The position numbers were made by a program, and so were the translations under genes. From Azoarcus sp. (GTDB taxonomy: Bacteria > Pseudomonadota > Gammaproteobacteria > Burkholderiales > Rhodocyclaceae), in NCBI GenBank assembly GCA_030656215.1, contig JAUSOD010000020.1:1-49000 (forward strand): a DNA stretch of 49,000 nt. The letters run 5' to 3'. The notes under the pieces were generated by a model. It saw nothing but the letters and a program-made list of their open reading frames with translations. It made no database searches and was not told the origin of the DNA. Below are positions 9,731-18,426 of this stretch, piece by piece; the first letter of the stretch is position 1, and every line of letters starts with the position of its first letter.

Positions 9731-11353
9731 TCAGCCGCCTTGCCGAAACCTGGCGGCCATGGCCATCAGGCTGGCGGTGGAGGCATCCGGGGTGGCGCCT
9801 TCGCCGCTGGCCAGCGCACGGGCCATGTCCTTGCCGAGTTCCACGCCGTACTGGTCGAACGGGTTGATGCCCCAGATCCAGCCCTGGACGAAAATCTTGT
9901 GCTCGTACAGCGCCATCAGCTGTCCGAGATGGAAGGCGTCCAGTTGCGGCATCAGCAGCGTGGTGCTGGGCTGGTTGCCCGGGCTGACCAGGTGCGGTGC
10001 GAGGCGCTCGGCCGCGGCCTGGTCCATGCCGCGCTGGCGCAGCGCGGCGCGGGCGGTGTCGAGATCGCGGCCTGCCATCAGCGCAGCGGCCTGGGCGAAG
10101 GCGTTGTCCACCAAACCGCACTGGCGAGGGTTGTCGTCACCCACCGGGACGATGAAGTCCAGCGGTACGCCGCGCGTGCCCTGATAAAAAAGCTGGTGGA
10201 AGGCGTGCTGGCCCACGGTGCCGACGCCGCCCCACACGATGGGCGAAGTGGCCACTGCCGTGGTGCTGCCGTCGCGCAGGGTGCGCTTGCCGTTGCTTTC
10301 CATCTCGAGCTGCTGCAACCAGGCCGGGAAGTTGCGCAGGCCATGGGCATAGGGCAGCACGCCGAGGGTTTCAAAGCCCAGAAAATCGGTATTCCACAGC
10401 CCGATCAGCCCCATCCAGACCGGCAGGTTGCGTTCGAAGGGCGTGTCGCGAAAATGTGCATCCATCGCACCGGCACCCGCCAGAAAGGCATCGAACGCGC
10501 TTTCCCCGATGGCAGCCATCAGCGGCAGGCCGATGGCCGACCACACGGAGTAACGGCCGCCGACCCATTCGGGGAGCGGAAACACGCGGTCTGCCGCAAC
10601 GCCGAACGCGGCTGCGGCCGTGACGGCATTGCTCACCGCGGCGAAATGCAGCCCGAGGTCGGCGCTGTCGCCGAGCCCGGCACGTAGCCAGCTACGCGCG
10701 GCCTCCGCATTGGCGAGCGTTTCGGCGGTACTGAAACTCTTTGACGAGATCACGAACAGCGTGGTGGCCGGCTCGGAACGGGAGAGCACTTCGTCCAGCT
10801 CGCGCGGATCGATGTTGGCGACAAAATCGACCTTCAGCCGGGGCGCAGATGAAACGGGCGTGAGTGCTTCGGCTGCCAGGCGCGGGCCGAGGTCGGAGCC
10901 GCCGATACCGATGTTCACCAGATGGCGGATGGTCTGCCCGCTGGCGCCTTTCAGCTCGCCGCGCTGCAGCGCATGGACGAAGCTGCGTACCGCGCTCGTA
11001 TCCGATCCTTTTGCGTCGGGGGCAGGGCAGCTGCCGCGCAGTGCCATGTGGGCGGCGGCACGCTGCTCGGTGAAGTTCACCCGCTCGCCTTTGAACAGAC
11101 TACGCACGCCACCTTCGAGCCCTGCCTCCGCTGCGAGTTGAAGCAATGCGGACACGGACGCGGCATCGATGCGCTGCTTGGAGAAGTCGGCGTACAGCGC
11201 ACCGGACTGCAGCGTGAGGCGGGCAGCGCGCGCCGGGTCTGCGGCAAAGAGTGCAAGGCCCGAGGTGTTGGCCAACTCGTTCGCGCGCTGCTGCAGCATG
11301 GTCCAGGCGGGAAGGTGCTGCGGCGGGCGAAAGGGCACTTTGGTATCAGTCAC
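9731..11353 (-). CDS. pgi: glucose-6-phosphate isomerase
   Basis: A cytoplasmic enzyme of about 540 residues that interconverts glucose-6-phosphate and fructose-6-phosphate. Family signatures are clear: GIGGSDLGP, KSFSTAET, GGRYSVWSAIG and the C-terminal GGVGTVGQHAFHQL with the catalytic histidine region. The frame stays open up to 11500, but that extension overlaps the preceding gene. Alignment by eye to the family N-terminus (PAW near residue 12) points to GTG 11353, with GTG 11368 as an alternative. It follows the membrane glycosyltransferase closely and is probably cotranscribed. Confidence 0.94.
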   Translation of the reverse strand: MTDTKVPFRPPQHLPAWTMLQQRANELANTSGLALFAADPARAARLTLQSGALYADFSKQRIDAASVSALLQLAAEAGLEGGVRSLFKGERVNFTEQRAAAHMALRGSCPAPDAKGSDTSAVRSFVHALQRGELKGASGQTIRHLVNIGIGGSDLGPRLAAEALTPVSSAPRLKVDFVANIDPRELDEVLSRSEPATTLFVISSKSFSTAETLANAEAARSWLRAGLGDSADLGLHFAAVSNAVTAAAAFGVAADRVFPLPEWVGGRYSVWSAIGLPLMAAIGESAFDAFLAGAGAMDAHFRDTPFERNLPVWMGLIGLWNTDFLGFETLGVLPYAHGLRNFPAWLQQLEMESNGKRTLRDGSTTAVATSPIVWGGVGTVGQHAFHQLFYQGTRGVPLDFIVPVGDDNPRQCGLVDNAFAQAAALMAGRDLDTARAALRQRGMDQAAAERLAPHLVSPGNQPSTTLLMPQLDAFHLGQLMALYEHKIFVQGWIWGINPFDQYGVELGKDMARALASGEGATPDASTASLMAMAARFRQGG

Positions 11354-11375
11354 GAAGGTATTGGTCACGATGGCA

Positions 11376-13031
11376 TTAGTCTGGGTCTGAGCGCAGGTAA
11401 AGGCGGAATACTTCGAGCTGTTTTCCACCGCCTCGGCGGAACTCCCAGGCAGTATGCCACCCTTCGGCGGGGTCGGGCGCGCCCGGTTTGCGATCGGCAT
11501 AGGTCAGCAGCAGGCGGCAGGGGGTGGTACCGTCACTGGTGAACGCCGGGCGAATGCCTGCGTAATAGTCGAGCGCACTTCGTACGGCATCGGGTAGCCC
11601 GGTGCTGGCAATGCACTCGGCCTTGTGCGGCACGAGTGCGGCCTGCAAGGAGCTTACTGCGGGACGGTAGCTTCGACCGTAGTCGAACCAGGGCATCAGC
11701 AGCACCACGGCCAGGCACCACAGCATGGTCATGCCCATCGCCCAGTTGGCGGCGGCCCGGGTGGTGGTCCGGGGCAGGCGCCACACCAGCGCCAGCCAGA
11801 TCAAGCAGATGCCGATCCCGATCAGGGGTTGCAGCAGCGTGTCGGTGGGGGTGAAGGACGGCGTGACCCGCGCGATATGACGCGCCAGCCCGGGCGGCCA
11901 GGCGTAGGCCTGAGCGGTCCAGGCGATCCAGACCAGGATCGCGATGACGCCGAAGGTCATGACTGCGAACCAGTCGAAGGCATTGGCGGCCCCGCGGCGC
12001 AGGCTGGGTGCGCCGCCGGCCGCGAGTAGCGCGACTGCCGGCAGCAACGGCAGGGCCGCGGGCGGGGAAAGATCGCCGCCGACCACGATCAGCGCCAGCG
12101 CAAGTGCGGCCGAGAGCAGGGGCAGAAGCCAGCGCAGGGTGAGGATCTGGCGCCGGCCGCGCCACAGGGCCCAGATTGCGATCGGCCACAGCGGCCATGT
12201 AAACCAGCTCAGCAACTCGATGAGACGCGGGATTTCTTCTGCGCTGAGGCCGTGCTGGGTCAGGTCGTTCCATTCGGTGTGGAGCCACAGGGAGAGCAGT
12301 TCCGGCTGGCTCAGATGCACGGCCAGCGGCCACAGCACGCTCAGGGCTGCGGCAATCGAGAGGCCGGCCAGCAGTGCTCCGCTGGCGCGCGGGTTGCGGC
12401 AGTCCGGGCATGAGGTCATGACCAGCAGGAACAGCGGCAAGGTGAGGATGGCACCGGGCAGGCCACCGGCCAGCAAGGCCAGGGCGCTACCCAGTGCGGC
12501 CTGCAGGCTGCCCCCGACCGGTTGCTGAGGCACCCGGGAAAGCCCGTTGAGCACCAGCGCCACCATCGCCATCAGGGCAATCAGGGGCTGGGTTTCGTGA
12601 GCATGCAGCACAAGGCCGAGGCTGCCGAGAGTGAGCAGTGCAGCCGGGGTGCGGGCCGGGCGCCCGTACAGGCGCTCTGCCGCGCGTGCAATCCAGTACA
12701 CCGCGAGGGCGGTAAACAGGGCGCTGGCGAGACGGGCGCCGTCGTGGGGTGGCAGCAGGCTGCCGGTCAGCGTGGCCAGTAGCGCAGCGACCCAGTAATA
12801 GAGCGGAGGGTAATCGGGAAAGGGAAGTCCACCGATGGCAGGGAAGAGCAGTCCTTCGCCCTGCAACATCGAGAACACCGGCCCAAAATAGCGTGCATCG
12901 TCGCCGCGCCATGGCTCGTGACCGGTAAGCCCGGTCAGCAGGTAGAGCCCGACCAGCAGGGTCAGGCCGACAGTGCCGTAGATGCGGCGGTGCAGCAATG
13001 AGGGCGTATAGGGGTCGCTGGGCATGCGCAC
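11376..13031 (-). CDS. ArnT/PMT-like integral-membrane glycosyltransferase
   Basis: A 551-residue protein with about 11-12 hydrophobic segments and a C-terminal periplasmic-type tail. The first loop carries EPWRGDDARYFG, where GT-C/ArnT enzymes have their acidic catalytic residues, followed by PDYPPLYYW. It probably moves a sugar from a polyprenyl-phosphate donor to a lipid or protein in the periplasm; donor and acceptor cannot be told. It lies between rpmE and pgi. Its TAA stop overlaps an ATG (TAATG) that is out of frame with pgi and gives only three codons. Confidence 0.8.
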   Translation of the reverse strand: MRMPSDPYTPSLLHRRIYGTVGLTLLVGLYLLTGLTGHEPWRGDDARYFGPVFSMLQGEGLLFPAIGGLPFPDYPPLYYWVAALLATLTGSLLPPHDGARLASALFTALAVYWIARAAERLYGRPARTPAALLTLGSLGLVLHAHETQPLIALMAMVALVLNGLSRVPQQPVGGSLQAALGSALALLAGGLPGAILTLPLFLLVMTSCPDCRNPRASGALLAGLSIAAALSVLWPLAVHLSQPELLSLWLHTEWNDLTQHGLSAEEIPRLIELLSWFTWPLWPIAIWALWRGRRQILTLRWLLPLLSAALALALIVVGGDLSPPAALPLLPAVALLAAGGAPSLRRGAANAFDWFAVMTFGVIAILVWIAWTAQAYAWPPGLARHIARVTPSFTPTDTLLQPLIGIGICLIWLALVWRLPRTTTRAAANWAMGMTMLWCLAVVLLMPWFDYGRSYRPAVSSLQAALVPHKAECIASTGLPDAVRSALDYYAGIRPAFTSDGTTPCRLLLTYADRKPGAPDPAEGWHTAWEFRRGGGKQLEVFRLYLRSDPD

Positions 13032-13169
13032 TCGTTACGGAAGGCAATGGAGCGGAGCGGGTCCGCAAAGACTGCATTGTATCGGCCTCGCGATGCCGCT
13101 GGCGTGCGCAGCGCACAATCGGGCGGCAGAAGCGGTGGCGATACGGGCAAAGGGATGGCTGCGGACAAC

Positions 13170-13194
13170 AAAAAAGGCAGCCTTAGCTGCCTTT
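13170..13194 (-). terminator. Rho-independent terminator after rpmE
   Basis: Reading on the minus strand, AAAGGCAGC and GCTGCCTTT form a perfect 9-bp stem around a 4-base loop, followed by a T run. It lies 75 bp beyond the rpmE stop and between rpmE and the glycosyltransferase gene, so it separates the two transcripts. Confidence 0.85.
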
Positions 13195-13268
13195 CTTGTG
13201 ATCTTTCTGTCATCTGCCAGGTGGCATCTGCTTCGTCACCTGCGCCGGGTACGACGCAGTGGGACCGA

Positions 13269-13487
13269 TCAGCTAGCGCGCTGAACGTTGCCGTATTTCT
13301 GGCGGAAGCGCTCGACGCGACCCGCGGTGTCGACGATCTTCTGCTTGCCGGTGTAGAACGGATGGCACTCGGAACACACTTCAACGTGCAGCGCCGGCTT
13401 GGCGAGGGTCGAACGGGTGACGAAGACGTTACCGCAGGAGCAGGTTACGTTGACGTCTTTGTAGTTGGGATGGATGTCCGCTTTCAT
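13269..13487 (-). CDS. rpmE: ribosomal protein L31, zinc-binding form
   Basis: A 72-residue protein of the large ribosomal subunit, matching the usual length. It starts MKADIHP and contains C16, C18, C38 and C41, the four cysteines of the zinc-binding (C+) type. The ATG at 13487 was chosen by the conserved N-terminus and a GGAT-type Shine-Dalgarno. No zinc-free paralogue is present in this window. It has its own promoter and terminator and so forms a single-gene transcript. Confidence 0.96.
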   Translation of the reverse strand: MKADIHPNYKDVNVTCSCGNVFVTRSTLAKPALHVEVCSECHPFYTGKQKIVDTAGRVERFRQKYGNVQRAS

Positions 13488-13545
13488 GTCAGATCCTGGG
13501 TTCGTGCGGGTGGCGGTTGTGACCACCCTCAATTGAAAACACGCG

Positions 13546-13574
13546 ATTATCCTCGTCTCGGGCGGGGATGGCAA
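13546..13574 (-). promoter_or_regulatory. sigma70-type promoter of rpmE
   Basis: On the minus strand TTGCCA (13574-13569) and GATAAT (13551-13546) are separated by exactly 17 bp. Transcription would start about 50 bp upstream of the rpmE start codon. Confidence 0.65.
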
Positions 13575-13639
13575 GCACGCGCCGCGTGCGCTTCGATTAC
13601 AATGGCTGCCCCTTCGATCTGCCACCCACGAGAGACACC

Positions 13640-14620
13640 TTGCGCCTGCTGCTTGCGCCGATGGAGGGCTTGCTGGACGACGTGCTGCGCGCGGTGTTGA
13701 GCCGCATCGGCGGCTACGACTGCGCCGTGAGCGAGTTTGCCCGCGTGTCCGGTTCGGTCCTTCCCCACCGCTGCTTTCGCCGTATCGTGCCCGAGCTCGA
13801 TCATGGCAGCCGGGCCGTGGGCGGGATGCCGGTGCGGGTTCAGCTGCTTGGCTCGGACCCGGTTGCGATGGCCGACAGCGCGGCCCGCCTGGCCGAACTG
13901 GCGCCAGCCGGGGTCGATCTCAACTTCGGATGCCCTGCACCGACGGTCAATCGCCATCGCGGCGGCGCCATCCTGCTCGACGAGCCCGAGGTGCTGCACC
14001 AGATTGCGCTGGCGGTCCGTGCCGCCCTGCCGCTGCATATCCCCCTGACCGCCAAGATGCGGCTCGGCGTGGTCGACAAGGCCCGCGCCCTCGATTGCGC
14101 ACGGGCGCTGGTCGAGGGCGGGGCGGTGGAGCTGGTGGTGCACGCCCGGACCAAGGAAGAGGGTTACCGTCCGCCTGCGCACTGGGAGTGGGTGGGCAGA
14201 ATCGCGGATGTGGTCGATGTGCCGGTGGTGGCCAACGGAGAAGTCTGGACCGCACAGGACTGGGCGCGGTGCCGGGCGGTGTCCGGCGTGCCGGATGTGA
14301 TGCTCGGACGCGGTGCGGTGACCGATCCCTTTCTCGCCCGCCGGATACGCCTTGGACAGGACGATGATGCCGGCGTGCGGGCAGCCGAGTGGGAAACGCT
14401 CAAGCCGCTGATTGCCGAGTTTCGCAACCGGGTGGTGATCAAGGTGGAGCCGCGCCATGCGCCAGGGCGAATCAAGCAGTGGCTGAACATGCTGCGCCGG
14501 CGCTATGAGCAGGCCGACGCGCTGGCTGCCGAGATTCGCGGGCTGAAAACGCTGGTCGAGATCGATCGGGTTTTTGCACTGCATCGCATCGTCGCCGAGC
14601 CCGATCGGGCTGTGGCGTGA
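13640..14620 (+). CDS. dusC: tRNA-dihydrouridine(16) synthase
   Basis: A flavoenzyme of about 326 residues that reduces a uridine in the tRNA D-loop, using FMN and NADPH. The N-terminus ([10 protein letters not shown]) and the cysteine motif [14 protein letters not shown], the VRVQLLG strand and KMRLG are typical of DusC rather than DusA or DusB. TTG 13640 is taken as the start because it places the LLAPMEG strand at the extreme N-terminus as in the family; an in-frame ATG lies upstream at 13568 but adds a non-conserved stretch. The next gene is another likely tRNA-modification enzyme. Confidence 0.9.
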   Translation: MRLLLAPMEGLLDDVLRAVLSRIGGYDCAVSEFARVSGSVLPHRCFRRIVPELDHGSRAVGGMPVRVQLLGSDPVAMADSAARLAELAPAGVDLNFGCPAPTVNRHRGGAILLDEPEVLHQIALAVRAALPLHIPLTAKMRLGVVDKARALDCARALVEGGAVELVVHARTKEEGYRPPAHWEWVGRIADVVDVPVVANGEVWTAQDWARCRAVSGVPDVMLGRGAVTDPFLARRIRLGQDDDAGVRAAEWETLKPLIAEFRNRVVIKVEPRHAPGRIKQWLNMLRRRYEQADALAAEIRGLKTLVEIDRVFALHRIVAEPDRAVA

Positions 14621-14682
14621 TGCTGCCAGCAGTTTGACCTTGCCGCCTGTTTGATGTCGTTACCTGTTATCACGAGGTTCAT

Positions 14683-15351
14683 TTGAGTTACGCCAATTCC
14701 CGTATTCCGATGAGTGCCCAGCAGGCCGTGCATGAACGTCTGACCGATCTGGTGACGCGTCACGTCAACGAGCCGTTCCGCAAGCCGATCAACGAGTACA
14801 ACCGTGTCGCCTTCGAGGCCAGTCTGGCGGGCTGGGATCGTGCCGCGCCGCTGATTCTGGATGCGGGCTGCGGGGTGGGGCACAGCACCATCCAGCTCGC
14901 GCGTGCTTTCCCCGATCACTGGGTGATCGGGGTCGATCAGTCGCAGGATAGGCTGTCCCGGCGCAAACCTTACCCCGAGGCTCTGCTGCCGACGAACATG
15001 GTTTTCGTGCGTGCAGACCTGGTCGATTACTGGCGCCTGGTGAGCGCGTCCGGACTGCGGCTGGCGCGGCACTACATTCTTTACCCCAACCCGTGGCCGA
15101 AGATCGGGCATCTGGCCCGACGCTGGCACGGGCACCCGGTGTTTCCCTTCATTCCTAAGCTCGGGGGAGTACTGGAATGCCGCAGCAACTGGTCGGTCTA
15201 TATTGCAGAGTTCGCCCAGGCCCTGGAGCAGGTGTTGGGGCGCGAGGTGAGCTGGGGTGCCTTCGAGGCACCTTCGCCCCTGACGCCGTTTGAGCGCAAG
15301 TATCGCGATTCGGGCCAGACGCTATATCGTCTGACTGCCGAGCTGGAATGA
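14683..15351 (+). CDS. TrmB-like SAM-dependent methyltransferase
   Basis: A 222-residue Rossmann methyltransferase with motif I LDAGCGVGHST and the acidic end of strand 2 at GVDQS. YPNPWPKIGHLARR and TPFERKYRDSGQ mirror the substrate-binding PDPWPKKRHHKRR and TKFE regions of tRNA (guanine-46-N7) methyltransferase TrmB, but with clear differences. It is probably a TrmB paralogue acting on RNA. The start is TTG 14683 after GAGG; ATG 14710 is possible. Position directly after dusC fits a tRNA-modification role. Confidence 0.78.
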   Translation: MSYANSRIPMSAQQAVHERLTDLVTRHVNEPFRKPINEYNRVAFEASLAGWDRAAPLILDAGCGVGHSTIQLARAFPDHWVIGVDQSQDRLSRRKPYPEALLPTNMVFVRADLVDYWRLVSASGLRLARHYILYPNPWPKIGHLARRWHGHPVFPFIPKLGGVLECRSNWSVYIAEFAQALEQVLGREVSWGAFEAPSPLTPFERKYRDSGQTLYRLTAELE

Positions 15352-15402
15352 AACCGGATCGGACAGCCGTCCGGTCGCCCCTGATTACCCTGGAGAATCA
15401 CC

Positions 15403-16125
15403 ATGACAACTGATGCCGGCAACCCCCACCTGATGGGCGATGAAGCGTTCGAGGCGCTGGAAGAGATCCTCACGTCGGACATCGTGCCCGAGGACTGCAT
15501 GAACCTCGAGATGCTCGACGGCTTCCTGGCCGGCGTGCTGGTCTCGCCGCAACCGATTGCCGTCGAGCGCTGGTTGCCGGGGGTGTGGTCCGCCCACGAG
15601 GATGGGGTCAGCTTCGGCTCGGGACGCGGCGTGCAACGCGCGATCCGGCTGGTGCTGTCCTATTACAACGAGATGGCGACCACGCTCGGGCTCGAGGACG
15701 ATGACGAAACCTGCTGGGAGCCGTTCTGTTTTGCCATCACCGATGGCGACACGATCGGGCTCGGCGACGAATGGATCGAGGGCTTTACCCAGGGGCTCGA
15801 TCTGTGGCGCAAGGATTGGCACGACGGATTGCCCGAGGATGCCGTCGTGGCTGTGCGCGAGACGCTGAACGAGGTGCTGGCGCCGTGGACCGCAGAGGAT
15901 GCGGCGAAGGCCGACGATGAAACCCGGCTTGGCTGGCTGGCGGCCGTTGGCGAGGCGGCCAACGACGTCTTTTCGCACTGGCGCGACCTCGAACTGGCGG
16001 CGCCGCAACCGGTTTCGGTGGATGAACCGCCGCAGCCGGGTGTGGCGGGGCCGGGGCGTAACGACCCGTGTCCGTGCGGCAGCGGCAAGAAGTACAAGAA
16101 ATGCTGCGGCGCCATCGCCGGCTGA
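15403..16125 (+). CDS. YecA/UPF0149-family protein with C-terminal SEC-C zinc motif
   Basis: A 240-residue acidic protein. The N-terminal part (about 1-190) is the helical UPF0149/YecA type ([22 protein letters not shown]). The last 20 residues are a SEC-C metal-binding motif ([18 protein letters not shown]), as at the end of SecA, where it binds zinc and helps contact SecB and ribosomes. The biochemical role of the full protein is not known. It is followed 3 bp later by a YkgJ-like gene. Confidence 0.85.
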   Translation: MTTDAGNPHLMGDEAFEALEEILTSDIVPEDCMNLEMLDGFLAGVLVSPQPIAVERWLPGVWSAHEDGVSFGSGRGVQRAIRLVLSYYNEMATTLGLEDDDETCWEPFCFAITDGDTIGLGDEWIEGFTQGLDLWRKDWHDGLPEDAVVAVRETLNEVLAPWTAEDAAKADDETRLGWLAAVGEAANDVFSHWRDLELAAPQPVSVDEPPQPGVAGPGRNDPCPCGSGKKYKKCCGAIAG

Positions 16126-16128
16126 GCG

Positions 16129-16467
16129 ATGACGGACGACCACTGCACCCGTTGCGGTGCCTGCTGCGCTGCGTTTCGGGTCGACTTCCACGTTTCGGCG
16201 CTTGCAAGCCGGAATGGGGAAGGTGGCGTGCCCGACAGCCTGACCGTGCCGCTCACCGCGAGCTTGTGCCGTATGCGTGGTACCGACGAGGGGCCGCCGC
16301 GCTGCGTGGCGCTGGAAGGGGAGATCGGGCGCTCGGTGCGGTGCACGATCTATGCGGATCGTCCCTCTCCGTGCCGCGACTTCGCGCCCTATGCCGGGCT
16401 CGGCATCGGCGAGGATGGCTGCGACCGCGCCCGGGCGAGGCATGGGCTGCCGCGTCTGACGGGCTGA
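16129..16467 (+). CDS. YkgJ-type cysteine-cluster protein (first copy)
   Basis: A 112-residue protein with the pattern CTRCGACCAAFRV near the N-terminus and further cysteines (C in RCVALEG, RCTIYADRPSPCRDF), the signature of the YkgJ/UPF0153 family thought to bind zinc or iron. ATG 16129 lies 3 bp after the SEC-C gene stop, so the two are probably translated from one message. Function of the family is unknown. Confidence 0.82.
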   Translation: MTDDHCTRCGACCAAFRVDFHVSALASRNGEGGVPDSLTVPLTASLCRMRGTDEGPPRCVALEGEIGRSVRCTIYADRPSPCRDFAPYAGLGIGEDGCDRARARHGLPRLTG

Positions 16468-16521
16468 TGCATTCGCCCAAATTGTATTTGTAATGCGCTG
16501 AAATAAAAGAATAAAAAGGGC

Positions 16522-16549
16522 TTGTTCGGGTGTGGCGAAAGGCTAGAAT
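16522..16549 (+). promoter_or_regulatory. possible sigma70-type promoter for second YkgJ gene
   Basis: TTGTTC (16522-16527) and TAGAAT (16544-16549) are 16 bp apart in the 216-bp gap between the two cysteine-cluster genes, just after an A-rich stretch. The leader would be about 125 bases. Confidence 0.4.
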
Positions 16550-16683
16550 TCGCGCGCCGGATTGGACGGGCCGCAGCCTGATTGCAGCTGACGCGCAGAC
16601 AGGTTTCCTGCATTGCCGGTGGGCCCGGCCGATCCGCAGATGTTCCCGCCCGGGGGCATCCATCACCTTATCGACGGGTCGCC

Positions 16684-17040
16684 ATGGAAACCTTCAATCC
16701 CTGCCTGGACTGCGGCATCTGCTGTACGCACTTCCGGATTTCGTTCTACTGGGGCGAAGCGGACGATGCGCCGGGTGGCTTTGTTCCGGTGGCGATGACG
16801 GAAAAACTCACCCCCTTCCGAAGTTGCATGAAGGGCAGCAACAGCGTGCCCCGCCGCTGCTCGGCACTGCAGGGCACGCTGGGCGAGCACGTGTCGTGCT
16901 CGATCTACGAAAACCGCCCCACCCCGTGCCGCGAGTTTCCGGTGTATCTCGACGATGGCACGCCCAACCCCAAGTGCGATGAACTGCGTGCCACGATCGG
17001 TTTGCCGCCACTGCCCAGTCCCTACCCGAAGGCGGCCTGA
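16684..17040 (+). CDS. YkgJ-type cysteine-cluster protein (second copy)
   Basis: A 118-residue protein with CLDCGICCTHFRI at the N-terminus and RCSALQG, SCSIYENRPTPCREFP later, the same cysteine layout as the neighbouring first copy. The two are clearly paralogues but share only moderate identity, so this is not a recent duplication. ATG 16684 places the cysteine cluster at residue 7 as usual. Metal binding is inferred from the family; the role is unknown. Confidence 0.82.
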   Translation: METFNPCLDCGICCTHFRISFYWGEADDAPGGFVPVAMTEKLTPFRSCMKGSNSVPRRCSALQGTLGEHVSCSIYENRPTPCREFPVYLDDGTPNPKCDELRATIGLPPLPSPYPKAA

Positions 17041-17043
17041 CTC

Positions 17044-17188
17044 AGAGCTTGTGAATAAATCTACTGCGCGGGTCGATTGCTGCGTTGCTCACTCGCTCAC
17101 TCCTCGCCTATCCATCTGATATGTCTCGTCGTTCGCATCGTTCGCGCCTTGCACTCGGCCCGCTCGCGACGATTTCTTCACAAGCTCT
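17044..17188. repeat. 145-bp element with 17-bp terminal inverted repeats (MITE-like)
   Basis: The ends are AGAGCTTGTGAATAAAT (17044-17060) and ATTTCTTCACAAGCTCT (17172-17188), perfect inverted repeats except one base. Complementarity continues imperfectly inward (CGGGTCGATTGC against the inverse of GCACTCGGCCCG), so the whole element could fold into a long hairpin. The interior is rich in GCGAGTGAGC-like short motifs, unlike coding DNA. No transposase is encoded. It ends within the 3' end of the adjacent minus-strand gene and supplies its stop codon. Confidence 0.7.
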
Positions 17189-18075
17189 CCGGCCGTCGCC
17201 ACCCGCTCCTGGGCCACGCTGGTGAGTAGCGCAAGGGGGCCGATGGCGCGCAGAAGCTCGATCTGCTCGGGCCGGCGCACGAACAGCGAACCGGCGAAAC
17301 CCAGCGCATTGACCGAGATGTCCTCGCGCTTTTCGCGGCTGCGGGGTACGAGCATCAGTCCGTCGCGGGTCAGCAGAAGGTTGTAGGCGGGCATCGGATC
17401 CGCCGCCGGCGGCAGGTCGAGCGCACTGCAGGCGCGGGTAAAGGCAGCGTGCAGCTGAGCGCCGCAGTGCTCCGTGGGGGATACCCAGCAGGCTTCATCG
17501 AGACGTACGCAGATGTGACGCCACGGCAGGGCCAAGTTCTCGCCGAACTCGCCCGAGGTGGGCGACAGGCTTGTCATGAAGGATTGCAGACCGCTGTCCG
17601 ACGGAACCCATTGCAGGTGTTTGTGTGGTTGACTGGCGCCGGCGATGGCGCCGCCGTTGTAGAACCCGAGTCCGCCGTGTGCGCGCATGACCAGTGCCAG
17701 CGCGCTGAAATCGGCGACGTTGAGGGGGGCGGTCTGGGCCTCGAACTGACGGGTGATGATCAACAGATGGCGCTCGATCACCGGATATTTGTTGAGTACG
17801 GCCAGATGCCCGGCGCCGAGCTCGGCCACGGTGAGGGAGGGTTCTGGCGGCAGGAAAGGATTGAAGTCCGGCGTGCGGCGGGTGACGGCATCGACCCGGG
17901 CGGCGTCCTTTCGGGCCAGCGATGATACCCAGCGTACCGAGAAATCAAAGCCGTCGTCGTGGACGAGGGTCTGTTCGGTGCGGATCGGCTGCAGGGTGCC
18001 GGTATCGAGTGCGCCGGCGATGGCTTGATCGATCAGGCCGAGCAGGTCGGGCTTGGCGGTGGGCGGGCTGGTCAT
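17089..18075 (-). CDS. Ap4A phosphorylase (ATP adenylyltransferase)-like protein with element-derived C-terminus
   Basis: A protein of about 328 residues related to diadenosine tetraphosphate phosphorylases, members of the HIT superfamily that cleave Ap4A with phosphate. The histidine motif is ASQPHKHLQW, preceded by GGLGFYNGGAIAG; VLNKYPVIERHLLIIT forms the substrate pocket. The start is uncertain: ATG 18075 begins the family-like sequence, while ATG 18114 has a G-rich Shine-Dalgarno-like stretch. The last 30 or so codons lie inside the 145-bp inverted-repeat element, so the natural end was probably near GELV and the tail (QGANDANDETYQMDRRG) is foreign. Confidence 0.82.
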   Translation of the reverse strand: MTSPPTAKPDLLGLIDQAIAGALDTGTLQPIRTEQTLVHDDGFDFSVRWVSSLARKDAARVDAVTRRTPDFNPFLPPEPSLTVAELGAGHLAVLNKYPVIERHLLIITRQFEAQTAPLNVADFSALALVMRAHGGLGFYNGGAIAGASQPHKHLQWVPSDSGLQSFMTSLSPTSGEFGENLALPWRHICVRLDEACWVSPTEHCGAQLHAAFTRACSALDLPPAADPMPAYNLLLTRDGLMLVPRSREKREDISVNALGFAGSLFVRRPEQIELLRAIGPLALLTSVAQERVATAGELVKKSSRAGRVQGANDANDETYQMDRRGVSE

Positions 18076-18179
18076 CGGGACGGGCGGTGGGAGACAATGG
18101 CCACATTGTGACATGATCCCCCGGGGTTCCAGCACCACGCCGGAATGGCAGCCAAGGGTTTTTGAATGAGACGAGTGAC

Positions 18180-18398
18180 ATGACGACGACGTTTGCAGTG
18201 CGTGGCGACTATATCCAGCTCGATCAGCTGCTCAAGGCGGCCAACCTGGTGAGTTCGGGGGGCGAGGCCCATGCCGCGGTTGAGGCTGGCATGGTGCGGG
18301 TCGATGGTCGCGCCGAAACCCGCAAGCGGGCCAAGTTGCGTGTCGGCCAGCGGGTGCTGTTCAATGGCGAGGAGATCGCGCTGGTGGCGGAGGCCTGA
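18180..18398 (+). CDS. small S4-domain RNA-binding protein (YbcJ-like)
   Basis: A 72-residue protein that is almost entirely an S4 RNA-binding domain: IQLDQLLKAANLVSSGGEA, then VRVDGRAETRKRAKLRVGQ, as in E. coli YbcJ. It probably binds structured RNA or ribosomes. ATG 18180 (after GACGAG) fits the usual length; an in-frame ATG at 18162 preceded by AAGGG would add six residues. It is divergent from the Ap4A-phosphorylase-like gene. Confidence 0.85.
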   Translation: MTTTFAVRGDYIQLDQLLKAANLVSSGGEAHAAVEAGMVRVDGRAETRKRAKLRVGQRVLFNGEEIALVAEA

Positions 18399-18426
18399 TT
18401 CCGCTCGCCTGTACCATCGTTCAGTC

